Source of the DNA: Fonticula alba
Lineage: Eukaryota > Opisthokonta > Rotosphaerida > Fonticulaceae
Direction of reading: 5' to 3'
Length of the DNA stretch: 24,339 nucleotides
Assembly (NCBI RefSeq): GCF_000388065.1
Contig: NW_009242977.1
Location: 1,797,572-1,821,910, forward strand
Shown piece after piece: positions 1-9,213 of the stretch; position 1 is the stretch's first letter, and every line of letters begins with the position of its first letter. The position numbers were made by a program, and so were the translations under genes. The notes beneath the pieces were generated by a model, which worked only from the letters and a program-made list of their open reading frames with translations, did no database searches and was not told the DNA's origin.

Positions 1-661
1 GCAGCAGGGATCGGCCGCAGGGGAGGAGGAGCATACCCGCATGGACTGGGCTCGGGAGCAGTTGACGCGGGCTGAAAAAGTCCGCCCGCTTTCACGGGCC
101 AGCCGTTACCCACACCAATCTGCGCCCCCCAGCCCCCGGGCCCCCCTCCCCTTCGGCACAGGGCACACGCGCCTGCATGCGCGCACACCCACATTCACAC
201 AGATGCAAACACGCCACCCGCTTGCCCGGCCCTGCCCTCCTGGCCCACTCTCGAAAGGGTCGTGCGATCTCCCGGCCCAGGGCGGAGGCGGCGAGCGTGG
301 GGCAGAGGACCGGCTCCGGGCCCCGGGGCCGAAGAGGAGACGGGGTAGCCACGAGCTGGCGTCCCCGCGCGCGCCCGGAGAGGGTCCCACACGCGCCGCA
401 GCAGGGGCCGGGCCGGATGAAATCGCCCCAAAAATATCGAGCGATGGCATCCCGGGTCCGTTGGCATATGCGCCTTCCCCGCGGTCGAGCCAGCGCCCCT
501 TCAGGAACCCCGGCAGCAGCCGGACCGCCGGGGGGAGGGGGGGGGACAGAAAAAGCCACAGATCCCGTCTCGGTCGGCCCTCCCCCTCTTGCGCCCCGTT
601 GTCCCCCGCCCCCTCTCCCTCCCCCCTCCCCCCCCCCGCCCGTCTGTGCCTCAGCAGCGCC
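1..661. other. Upstream region of the CDK-like kinase gene
   Basis: I see no supported gene in these 661 bases. The frame of kinase exon 1 stays open back to position 41, but the upstream translation is low-complexity Pro/Arg/Ser and does not resemble a kinase N-terminus. Just before the chosen ATG lies a C/T-rich tract (about 585-645) followed by a CAG at 653-655. That looks like the end of a 5'-UTR intron, so the transcript may begin further left. A TTATATA string at 674-680 lies inside exon 1 and is not treated as a promoter. Confidence 0.5.
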
Positions 662-3091
662 ATGTCCTCCGACTTATATAGCCGGCGAAAAAGGCTGGGC
701 GAAGGTGCGCCCCTCGCTCGCCCTCGCGGGCCCGCTCGTGGCTGTGCTCTTCTCACCGTCCCGCTCCCGCTCCCCTGCCCGCGACAGGCGCCCATGGTGT
801 CGTCTTCAGTGGAATTCACAAAGCCTCAGGCAAGAAGGTGGCCCTCAAAATCCTGAGTCTCTACTCGGACGCTTCGGCCGGGCTGGATTCATCCAACAAC
901 TCCAGCCTCGAAGGGCATACGGACTCCGGGTCCAAAAGTGCCCCGGCGCCTGGGATCGAGGTGCGTCCGTGCCTCGGGTTGCTGTCCCTCGGCCGGAGCC
1001 CTTCATGGTCTTTCGCTGCTGACCTGCGCCTTTCCATCCACAGGGTCTCCCGGTGACCGCCGTGCGGGAGATCTCCCTCCTTCGTTTGCTCAAACACCCG
1101 AACATCATTAAGTGCGCCAGGCACGCCCAACGGCCCCCCGCCCCCTGCCCGCCTCCCCGGCTGACCGTCAGCCATTTTGCCCCTCCCCCGTTCGCGCCCT
1201 GCCCTTCCCTCCCCCTCCTCCCTGCTTGGGGCTGCCGCTCAGTCTGCTGGATGTCCATCTCAGTCGCTCGGACTTGGTCATCGTCCTGGAGTATGCGGAT
1301 TTGGATCTCCGGCAATATCTCAATCAATTTGGGCCGCGTGGCCTGAAGCCGGACCTCTTCAAGGTATGACGCATGGTCTTGGTCCGTCGCGCGCGCCTGC
1401 CCGCTCGCCCTGACCCGGCTCCCTTCCCTTCCGCCTCTTGACCTCGGCCCGGCGTGGCTCACGCCCGGCTGAGTGCAGCACTTCTCCAAGCAGCTACTGC
1501 ATGCTCTTGCATACTGCCATGAGCACCGCGTCATCCACCGCGACGTCAAGCCCCAGAACATCCTCATCTCCAGTGTGCGCCGCTCTTCGTCGTCACCTTT
1601 TCCCCGCCCACCTTCCACATCCCCCCTCCTATGTGTGTGTGTGTGTGTGTGTGTGACTGCGCCTGTATGCCTCTATTAATGTGCGATTGGCCCACTGTCC
1701 CGTGGATCTCCGGCCCGCCGCATGCACCCCAGGACAATAACATCAAACTCGCGGACTTTGGCCTGGCCCGGATCATCGGCCATCCGGTCCGGAGTTATGC
1801 CTTTGAGGTCCGCCCGCCGGCTTGCCCTTCTTTCGCTGAGCCCCCCCCCCCCCATGTCTCACCCTGGCCGATCCCCCCGCCGCCCCCCCCCGTGCCCCCC
1901 CCCCCCCCCCCGCACACGCACACAGGTGGCCACCCTGTGGTATCGTGCACCGGAGCTTCTGCTGGCACGCTTTCCGCTGAATATCCAACGCCTCTTCCAG
2001 GATGGCGGCCTTCGGGCCCACGATGAAAGAACCATGTCCCGGTCGAGTCGGTCCAATCGTGTCATGCGCGCGGCCAAGCTGGCCGCCGCTCAGGCCGCCG
2101 CGGTCGGGGGCTCCTGTGCCATCGACATCTGGAGTGTCGGCTGCGTGCTGGCCGAGATGGCAACCGGGCGCGTGCTCTTCGGGCCCTACCTCCATGGCGA
2201 GGGGGACATCTCCAGCGAGTATCCCTACCAGCGGCCTCGCGGCCGGCGAGACCCGGCGGCGGCCGGTGGCGCAGGCCCTGACGCCCGCATTGTCCGGCCA
2301 TACACGATTCCCGCCCCGCCAGCGGGCGTGGTGGCCTTCTCGGCCGAGTATGTGCAGCTTACACGCATCGTTGAGATGCTGGGGCCGCTGCCGCGCCTGG
2401 TGCGTCACTCCTTTCCCCATCCTCGGCCAGCGACCACATGGCTGACACTGCCCCGGTCCCTTCGCCCGGCCGTTCCCCCGGCCACCTTCATCCCTTTGAT
2501 GACGGCCGGCCAAAAGCGCAATCCCGATGATCCGGAAACGCCGGCCATTCCCGCCGCCACCGAGGAGCAGCCACTCGCTTCGGCCGGCGGCATTGGCGAC
2601 ATTCCCCCCCAACACTCGGCCCCGAGCGCGGCCTTGGGCTTGGGGGCGCGCGCGTCCCGCGTCAACTTCGGCTCGGCCACTCTCATCCCCGATGCCGGCG
2701 AGGGGGCAGACGCGCCGAGCCCACTGGCGACCAACAACGCGCCGCGACCCGGCCGCGGCCCGCGCACCCCCACCCCTGGCTCCCGTGGCTTCCTCATTGC
2801 GGTCCTGCAGCTGGCTCTGCCGAACCTGGATGCCCCGGGGATTCGACTCCTTTCGGTGCGTTGAAATGCCGCCCCGTGTGGGCGGGGGCGGCCGGGGGGT
2901 GGGAATGTGCCTGCCCCCCCCCCCCCCCCCCCCCCCCCCTCCCCTCGTCGCCGGCGTGCAGGCCCTGAGTGCGCTGGCCGCGGGCGCGATCGAAGACTGA
3001 CCACGTGACCATACAGCGATTGCTGGCCCTCAATCCCAACGAGCGTCCGGATGCCTCGCAGGCCCTGACCCACCCCTTCTTCAAGACGTAG
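662..3091 (+). CDS. Cyclin-dependent kinase-like Ser/Thr kinase with insertions
   Basis: Eight exons: 662-704, 788-960, 1044-1111, 1243-1363, 1479-1574, 1733-1807, 1926-2855, 3017-3091, giving 526 aa. The kinase domain spans the whole protein. P-loop GEGAHG is at residues 13-18, the beta-3 Lys is K35 (VALK), and the cyclin-contacting alpha-C helix reads PVTAVRE (75-81), equivalent to PSTAIRE. The catalytic loop is HRDVKPQN (155-162), DFG is at 175-177 and APE at 200-202. D259 begins DIWSVGC, and the C-terminal [13 protein letters not shown] segment closes the fold. Similarity is closest to the CDK1/2/5 and Pho85 group. Compared with a usual CDK of about 300 aa it carries a roughly 30-residue insert before PVTAVRE, about 44 residues between APE and DIWS, and about 150 low-complexity residues before the last exon. 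The T-loop reads RSYAFEV, with A190 at the position of the activating Thr. The start was chosen to match CDK N-terminal length. Exon 7 could contain a 31-nt intron at 2400-2430, but it reads through in frame. Expected role: cyclin-dependent phosphorylation in the cell cycle or nutrient signalling (inference). Confidence 0.85.
1627..1655. repeat. (TG)n microsatellite in kinase intron 5
   Basis: A TG dinucleotide run of about a dozen copies lies inside the intron between the HRD exon and the DFG exon. It makes spurious Cys-Val reading frames in this stretch. Confidence 0.9.
2914..2939 (+). repeat. 26-nt C run in kinase intron 7
   Basis: An uninterrupted C tract inside the last intron (2856-3016). 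The intron ends with a CTGAC branch-point-like sequence (2996-3000) and an ATACAG acceptor at 3011-3016. Confidence 0.85.
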
Positions 3092-3531
3092 GGGCCCCCT
3101 CGGCCAAAAGAGCCAGGGAGAGAGAGAGAGAGATAGATAAGGGCGCGTCCGAGGGTCGACCGGGAGAGAGTGAGATGGGGACCCCAGCTGGCCTGTGTGT
3201 GCCCGCCCCCCCCTCTCTTTTGTTGCCTGGCGTGCGAAGGGGCGAGCCGCTCGCGGGGCCGTCGGTGTACATGTGCATGTGTGCGCATGTGTGTATGTGT
3301 ATCCTGGCAAATGCCGCAATATACCCCCCCATTTAATGGCCAAATATTCCGAGATCTTGTGGACTCTTTCCCCCGGGGGCTCAAAAAGGGGCAATCCCCG
3401 GCCCAGGCCACGACACCGAGCACACACACACACATCCATTCCCCCCTCTGTCTTTCCCTCTCTTTTTCTCTCTCCCTTTCCCGTCCCTTTCTCTCGGGCT
3501 TTTTCCCCGTGCATTTTGCTGGATTGGTGTG
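3092..3531. other. Intergenic region with CT and CA repeats
   Basis: I see no gene here. The stretch holds AG and GATA-like simple repeats (3115-3140), a GTGTATGT-rich segment near 3270-3300, a short CA run (3420-3433) and a long C/T-rich tract (3440-3500). It is probably the kinase 3' UTR followed by the promoter or 5' UTR of the small membrane protein gene. Confidence 0.5.
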
Positions 3532-3771
3532 ATGAAGGCCGGCGGTAAGGCGCCCTTCTGGGCGAGCGACTTTTCCCAACGCGCTATCAGGTCGCCCCTG
3601 GCTGCCTTCCTGGCGGCCGGGACCCTGACTTTCCTGCTCCTTCGTCAGATTCGTCTCGGTCGCCAAGACCGCGACCAGCGCCTCATGGCCACCATCTACC
3701 AGCGGGAGTCGCCGGTGCCGGCGGCCCCCGGTGCCCTTCCACCTCCTTCCGATATCCCGCCCAGCGAATAG
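3532..3771 (+). CDS. Small protein with one predicted membrane segment, unknown function
   Basis: A single open exon of 79 aa. It has a short N-terminus with basic residues, one hydrophobic segment at about residues 22-37 (rich in Leu/Ala, ending LLL), then a strongly charged stretch beginning RQIRLGRQDRD and a Pro-rich tail. Codon third positions are GC-rich, like the neighbouring real genes. The layout would suit a small mitochondrial inner-membrane or ER membrane subunit, but I recognise no family. The ATG at 3532 is preceded by a long pyrimidine-rich tract, so an upstream exon cannot be excluded. The gene is convergent with the minus-strand gene ending at 3972, with only 200 bp between the stops, including a 20-nt C run at 3804-3823. 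Confidence 0.45.
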   Translation: MKAGGKAPFWASDFSQRAIRSPLAAFLAAGTLTFLLLRQIRLGRQDRDQRLMATIYQRESPVPAAPGALPPPSDIPPSE

Positions 3772-3971
3772 GCCAGGCTGCGTTGCTCCCTGTCCTCGGA
3801 CTTCCCCCCCCCCCCCCCCCCCCGCGCTGCCCGCACACCTATAGAAAGATTCGGTCGTGCAATAGAACCCGGGCGAGGGTGTGGACTTCTTTTCTTTGTC
3901 TTTTGGTGTCTTTCCCTTTCCCTGGCCCCTCCTCCGGGCGGAGGAGGCCCTGTGAGAGTCGGGTGCCGGGG

Positions 3972-6549
3972 CTACCGGGCCTGCCAGTCTCGCCGGACGC
4001 CGATATACTCGATGACCGGGACCGGCTGGCCGTCGGGCACCGGGTCCAAAAACAGGAGGCTAATGGCCACAACCTGTGCCATGCAGGCCCCCGGGCGGCT
4101 GTCTGCCGGCACCTCGGCGGGCTGGAGCGCACACAGGTCCACGCGAAAGAGGCCGCCATTCTGCTCGCCGTCCACCACGATGCCAGCATGGTGGCCGGTG
4201 CCCCTCTCACTGATCCACTCAATGTCGACGTAGTACCGCGTGGCGATGCTGAAAACCGGGTCCCGGCAGGAAGACAATCGGAAGGCAATCGGAAGGGTGG
4301 TTGGTGAGGCAGGCGGGCAGGCGGGCAGGCGGGCAGGCGGGCAGGCTGATTGGCCGGAAGTGCCACTCATTTCAGTACCTATTCAGGGGGAAGAGGTGCC
4401 CCCCGGAGGCAATCTCCACCCCCGAGCCAAAGAGCCAGGCGGCATTGGGCCCGGGCCCACCATCCGGCCCATCACCGGGGGCCAGGATGCGGATGAAGTC
4501 CCCGGCGACCGGGCGCCTGGGCAGACGGAAGTAGCACTCGCGGGCGCGAGCCAGCACCGACGATGGGTCAGCATAGGCGCCGATGTCGCCGGTGCTGAAG
4601 GAGCTCTCCAGTCGGAAGCCCAGGCGCTGGAGCTCCGGGCGACAGGGCGAGTGTCGCGGTATGTCGGCCGAACGCGGGCCCATGTCCCGGCCGACCCGGA
4701 CGCCGCGATGCCACCGGCCGTCCGGGGGGTAGGGGGCCGACTGCCGGCCGGCCGCCGGGTCGGTGGCCGCCAGCACGGTGAGCGGCTGGTCCGCCAGGAG
4801 GAGCAGCCGCTCCACCGGGCGAACAGTGCGCAGGCCGATCTCCAGCAGGGACTGGGCCAGGTACTCCACCACGGGCCAGTCTTCCAGGGGGTTGCCTCCG
4901 GGGACCCGGTGGGCCAGGGGATCTGGCTGGCGGTGGAGGCGGTTTAGATCGAGGAAAGACCTGGCCCCAGGTGGGACGCCCGGAAGTGGCGAAGCACCGG
5001 CACGGCAAAGGTCGGTCAGTAACGGCCCGCAGGCGCGACACATGGGCATGCTCACGGGCAAATGCGCACACGGCCAACAGCGGGAGGGTCAGACGCTCGC
5101 GCGTTCGCAGCAGGAGTGTATGTGGGCAGGGGGCAATGTCGCCCGGGGGGCAGAGGACCGGGGAGGTCGGCTGCTCGGCTTCCTGCCTCCGTCGCCCGGC
5201 CTGCTCGGCCCGGCTGAGAGCCATGGAACGGCCGACCGGCAGGTAGAAGCGCCGGCCATGGCGAGTCCAGTCGGCCGCTCGGTCGAACAGATCGCCCGGC
5301 AGCTGGTGGAGGATCTGCCCTCGAGCCCCGGCGGAGGTGGGTGAAATGGTCAGGCCAGGGGGTTGCTTGCATTTGGGGCGGCATCGGCACAAGCCGGCCA
5401 TACCGAGCTGTCGATGATGATGGCCAGGCAATTGGCAGCGTGGAAGACGGCCGCCTCATTGTCGGCCTGGAAGCATTCGTGCAGGTCGGCCATGCTCAAG
5501 ACCGGCCGCGGGCAGAGGACCGGCCCGCACTCGGGGGAGCTCGGCACCGCGGCCAGCAGGCGCCCCAGCGAGTGGGCCAGTTCCGCAGCCAGCGGCAGCC
5601 CGGCGGCGAGCCCGGCACCCGGGCGCACCGGAGACGGGGCCAGCACCAGGCGGAAGCCCACCGGCCGCGACCGGAAGGCCGGCCCGCCGACCGAGCTGCG
5701 CTGCCAGAGGGTTTCCACGCGCGACGGGGCCGGCCCGAGTGGGCCCGACCCGGGGGTGGCCTCGGTCCACTCTTCGGACACCTCGATCACCTGTGGCCCA
5801 TGGAGCATGTCATCGGACAGCTCCATGCGAAGTCGCCAATCGGGCCGGGCCGCGGCGGCGGCGCCGCCGCCGCCGCCGGCTGCCGCCACCGGTGCCAAGT
5901 CCAGCAGGACATGAGTCTGAGGGCGGAACTCCTGTTGCCAGGATGTCCACACGCGGACTTCGGCCGGCCGGAGCCCACTGCCGCCGGCCACACCGGCCGC
6001 CAGGGCCCCCAGGTCCGGCCATTCGGCCAGGCGCCTCAGGGCAATGTCCGTGTAGTGTGCGGCGGCCGCCCAGCCGGGGACCTGGTTCTGCAGGAAGTCC
6101 GGAGCCGGCGCCGGGACCAGGATCGGCTGGCTGGGGTCCGAGAAAAGCAGGACCCCCAGGGCGTCCGAACATCGGGCCACGGCGGCCGAGCACTGCGTTG
6201 ACAGCGAGTGCAGGATGTAAGTCAGGTGTCGGGTTCCGGCCGAGGACACGGGCTCGACCGGCGCCCGGCCCGGCGGCGGGGCCTCCGGTGCCGAGACCCT
6301 CGGGGCTGGTGCCATGCCCGGCGGGCTGGGCATCGGCCTGCCCAATGGCGACCGACCGGCCCCTCGGAGTCGAAGTGCCGCCACAAAGGCCAAGATGGCC
6401 ATCACACCGATGGTCAGCCGGAGCAACCGGCGATTGTTGCGCAGCCAAATGGACGTCCGGATGCGCAAGCGCCTGGCCGAGGGCCCACCATGGCCGGCAT
6501 GGGCCCCGGGCAGGCCGGGCCCCGGGGGAAAGAGTCGCGCCCGGGGCAT
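3972..6549 (-). CDS. Membrane-anchored protein of unknown function
   Basis: Four exons in transcription order: 6549-5404, 5314-5070, 4960-4379, 4248-3972, totalling 749 aa. All three introns join in phase: donor GTATGG with acceptor GGGCAG; donor GTGCGC with acceptor GGCCAG and an ACTGAC branch-like site; donor GTACTG with acceptor TTTCAG. The N-terminal 40 residues are Arg/Pro-rich. They are followed by one strong hydrophobic segment at about residues 42-61 (TIGVMAILAFVAAL), consistent with a signal anchor. The remainder would lie on one side of the membrane and has no further clear membrane span. It contains Gly/Ala-rich linkers, a leucine-rich amphipathic stretch around VERLLLLADQPLTVL and a C-terminal domain containing RYYVDIEWISERG. 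I recognise no family. The frame is open upstream of 6549, so the N-terminus could be longer; the chosen ATG is the last Met before the anchor-proximal basic region. Confidence 0.65.
4305..4346. repeat. GGCAGGCG tandem repeat in an intron
   Basis: An 8-bp GCAGGCGG-type unit is repeated about four to five times in the last intron of the membrane-anchored protein gene (intron 4249-4378). Confidence 0.85.
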
Positions 6550-7506
6550 TTTGTTGGCCGGGACCAGGCCGCCAGGGAGTCGGCGTCGAGCTGGGCAGGG
6601 AGGGAAATCCGCCAGGAAAGGCCGGGGCGATCGTGCACAAGCGGGGAGGGCACAGAACGCGGCAGGGAGGGGGGGGGGGGGAGGCAGAGAGCTTGCCAAG
6701 GGCAGGGATGTCCAGCTGGAGGCCGGGCCAGGGGGAGGGGGGAGGGGACTGAGCCAAAAATTAACCCCCCACCCACAGACCCAGCGCCTGGCCGAAGGAC
6801 AATGCTGCACCTGACGCCTGGCACAAGGTCAGGAATGCAGACCTCGCCTCCCCCCCCCTCTCTCTCTCTCCCGGGCCTTGGAGGTCTCAAACAAGTGCGG
6901 AGCCAACTGGCTCGCGGGGCGGTCCCGCTGGCGACAGCCAGAGGCCGTGGCCCAAAGTGAGGGCGCGCGCGCCACTCAAGGCCCGATCCGACCAATTCGA
7001 CACCATGCTCTCGGTCCCTCCCGTCCCTCCCCCCCCCCCCCCCCCCCCCCCCTCTCTCTCTCCCTACCCCTCCTCGCGCATGATCTCTCCCCAAAGGTTC
7101 GAGCAAAGCAGTTGTGTCCGACGCGCGCGCGCCAGGCCGCGCTGGTTCTGGATGTTCTCCAGCCGGGTGTCTTCTCGATGGAGATGTATGCAAACAGGCG
7201 TGTATTCTCTCCAGAAGGGCGCAGATGCCAATCCTCGCGCTCAGGCGTTCAGGGGACCGGCCGAGGCGGTGGCCAAAATACCAACACCAGGAGGGCGGAG
7301 GGGGGACCGGGGGCGAGGGCAGGCGGCCAGTCGAGCCTGGCCTCCCCCCCCCCCCCCCCCCCCCCCCCCGCGCCCCCCGGGGAGGGGGACATAAAATAAC
7401 ACACCCCCGCTGGCAGATCGAAGGAGGGAAGAAAGGCACGCCAAGGGAAAATACCCGCGCAGACGGCACTTCAAAAGGCTTGTTGTGGGCTACATTGACA
7501 CGTGAC
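6550..7506. other. Intergenic region with two long plus-strand C runs
   Basis: This lies between the start of the membrane-anchored protein gene and the stop of the next minus-strand gene. It contains G-rich sequence near 6668-6680 (C-rich on the minus strand, probably a 5' UTR) and two uninterrupted plus-strand C runs at 7029-7052 (24 nt) and 7344-7369 (26 nt). Short open frames between them do not resemble known proteins. No gene is called. Confidence 0.5.
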
Positions 7507-9213
7507 CTACCCACGCCGCTTTACCGGCTCGGTCGGCACGCGCTTGTAAAATTGCTGCCGCATCCAGGCCACACTCTGGCGAACGGCCTCGTCGGAGATG
7601 GCGCGGACATCATCCAGGGTCCAGGGGGAGAGGACAGGGCTGGATTGGGAGGCCAGGTGTGCCGGGGGCATACTTATCACGGAGTACCCGTGCACCCCGG
7701 CCGGCGGGAGCTTGATGTTGATGATGTAGTCACAGGCGTGGAATTGCGGCGAGTAGGGCCGGTCGGTGCAAAAGAGGATCGGGTCGACGGACCCCGGCTT
7801 CTGGGCCTCGGTCTCGTTGAGCAGGTCCATCGTCTGCTGGGCATACTTCATGACGGCCTCGTGGAAGGCGTACTTGACCGCGCGGCGGCTGTAGTCGCGC
7901 ACGGCGGCCCGATTGTCGACGGACCTTTTGCTGGCTTGCACGATGACCCGGTAGCCGAAGGGGAGGTTCTTGAAGCCCGCTGGAGGAGGGAGGGCGGAAG
8001 GTGCGGGCAGCAGGGAGATCCGGGAGCGGAGGGGCGGGGGGGGGGGGGGGGGGATAGGTGAGTACACAGAAGGAGAGACAGCGAGAGAAAGAGAGAAAGA
8101 AGGGAAAAGACAGACAGACACAGGCAGACACAGGCAGACACAGGCAGACACAGAGAACAAAAGAAAAAAGGAACACAGGAACACAGTGCCCCGGCAGAGG
8201 AAGAGGCAGCACCCCGCAGCTCGGGGCAAAGACGTACGATCATGCCGGCGAAGGGGATCCCACGGCGCGGCAAGGATGGTGAAGCGCTCGCACTTGTGGA
8301 TGACCTTGGAGTTGGACTTGGAATGCCCCTGCTTGATGGACTCAATGCGAGAGACCGGCTCGCTGGTTAGGCGCACCGGGTCGTGAATGCCGATGTAGTA
8401 CTTGGGGAAGAGCTCGGCCAGGCGCTGATGCAGGCGATTGGCTCGCCAGTTGGAGCTCAAGCGGGACGGATCCTGGGCCATCGACAGCCCGGCCACAGGG
8501 TTATCCTGGAGGAGGAGCTGTGAATTTTGATATAAATTGTGCGTCGGCTCCAGCACCATTCGCCGGAGCTGATCCGCCGGGACCAGGCCCGCGGCTGACA
8601 GCAGCAGCGGCGAGATGCTTTTGGTGATGACTTGCGACAAGCGCGGGTGCATTCGAGACAGGGGCGTGTGGTTGGAAATCTGCTGGGTGTAGTGCGGCCC
8701 CGACAGATGCCCATGCGAGGAGAAGTCCTCCTGAAGGCGCCCATCGCGCCTGGAGGCCGGCTGTGCGTATCGATGCCGATCGCCGCTTCGCGAGCGATTG
8801 TCACGCTGCCGCTCATACGACACGGCCGTCGGCAGCGAGGGGAGCCCCTGCAAATTGTCGCTAAAGCTCTGGATGAGCACGCGCTCGGTGCCCACCGGCT
8901 GATAGCGCTGCTTCTGGCCCAGTGCATCGCCAGGCATCGGGGATTTGTCACCCCGACGGGTGCGCAGACGCTCCGGCTCCGGCTCCGGCTCGCGGCGACG
9001 TGTGCCCGGGCGCTGGCCCTGCGGGACACGATCGAAGGAGGCTGGCAGGCGCAAGGAACCCGTCGAGTTGCCCGGTGGCTTGGAGGCGCCATCGTTTGCC
9101 GCATTTCCGGATCTCGAGGAAAGCTGCCGCGCCGGGGTCCACTGGACGCTCAGCAGCCCAGGCCTCGAGGCCAGTCGATGAAGAGGGCCCCGTAGCGGGG
9201 GCGGACAAATCAT
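7507..9213 (-). CDS. Putative mitochondrial protein of unknown function
   Basis: Two exons, 9213-8238 and 7979-7507, joined in phase 1 (donor GTACGT, acceptor CTCCAG), give 482 aa. The first 40 residues are Arg/Ser/Leu-rich with no acidic residue before about residue 40 (MICPPPLRGPLHRLASRP...), which is typical of a mitochondrial presequence; this is inference. A polar, low-complexity middle follows, with a short Pro-Glu repeat (EPEPEPE near residue 75). The region from about residue 185 onward looks folded, including LFPKYYIGIHDPVRLTSEP and, across the intron, FGYRVIVQASKRSVDNRAAV. A Tyr/Ala-rich helix (RRAVKYAFHEAVMKYAQQT) comes next. I recognise no family. The start is the first ATG of the open frame that gives the presequence-like N-terminus. 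It is divergent from the DDX47 gene, with 629 bp between the start codons. Confidence 0.65.
   Translation of the reverse strand: MICPPPLRGPLHRLASRPGLLSVQWTPARQLSSRSGNAANDGASKPPGNSTGSLRLPASFDRVPQGQRPGTRRREPEPEPERLRTRRGDKSPMPGDALGQKQRYQPVGTERVLIQSFSDNLQGLPSLPTAVSYERQRDNRSRSGDRHRYAQPASRRDGRLQEDFSSHGHLSGPHYTQQISNHTPLSRMHPRLSQVITKSISPLLLSAAGLVPADQLRRMVLEPTHNLYQNSQLLLQDNPVAGLSMAQDPSRLSSNWRANRLHQRLAELFPKYYIGIHDPVRLTSEPVSRIESIKQGHSKSNSKVIHKCERFTILAAPWDPLRRHDRTSLPRAAGCCLFLCRGTVFLCSFFLLFSVSACVCLCLPVSVCLFPSFSLSLAVSPSVYSPIPPPPPPPLRSRISLLPAPSALPPPAGFKNLPFGYRVIVQASKRSVDNRAAVRDYSRRAVKYAFHEAVMKYAQQTMDLLNETEAQKPGSVDPILFCTDRPYSPQFHACDYIINIKLPPAGVHGYSVISMPPAHLASQSSPVLSPWTLDDVRAISDEAVRQSVAWMRQQFYKRVPTEPVKRRG
8103..8154. 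repeat. 10-bp CAGACACAGG tandem repeat in an intron
   Basis: About four near-perfect copies of a 10-bp unit lie in the single intron (7980-8237) of the putative mitochondrial protein gene. The same intron also carries a G run on the plus strand at about 8034-8053 (C on the sense strand). Confidence 0.85.

Noticed and set aside
674-680. TTATATA as a TATA box.
   Set aside because: It falls inside kinase exon 1, after the chosen start codon, where it encodes the Leu-Tyr of the N-terminus.
41-856. 271-aa ORF at the left edge as an independent gene.
   Set aside because: Its last part is kinase exon 1 read into the intron; the upstream part is low-complexity with no family resemblance.
2962-3000. 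Apparent frameshift or premature TGA in the kinase just before its last conserved segment.
   Set aside because: Placing one intron from GTGCGT (2856) to ATACAG (3016) joins phase 0 to phase 0 and restores [15 protein letters not shown]; the TGA lies in the branch-point region of that intron.
4568-5431. 287-aa minus-strand ORF as a separate Pro-rich protein.
   Set aside because: Only its first part is exon 2 of the membrane-anchored protein gene; beyond the GTGCGC donor the frame is a shadow, and the true protein continues in another frame after the intron.
8103-8154. Regular short repeats suggesting a CRISPR-like array.
   Set aside because: The 10-bp unit is contiguous with no spacers, lies in an intron of a eukaryotic gene, and is a simple minisatellite.
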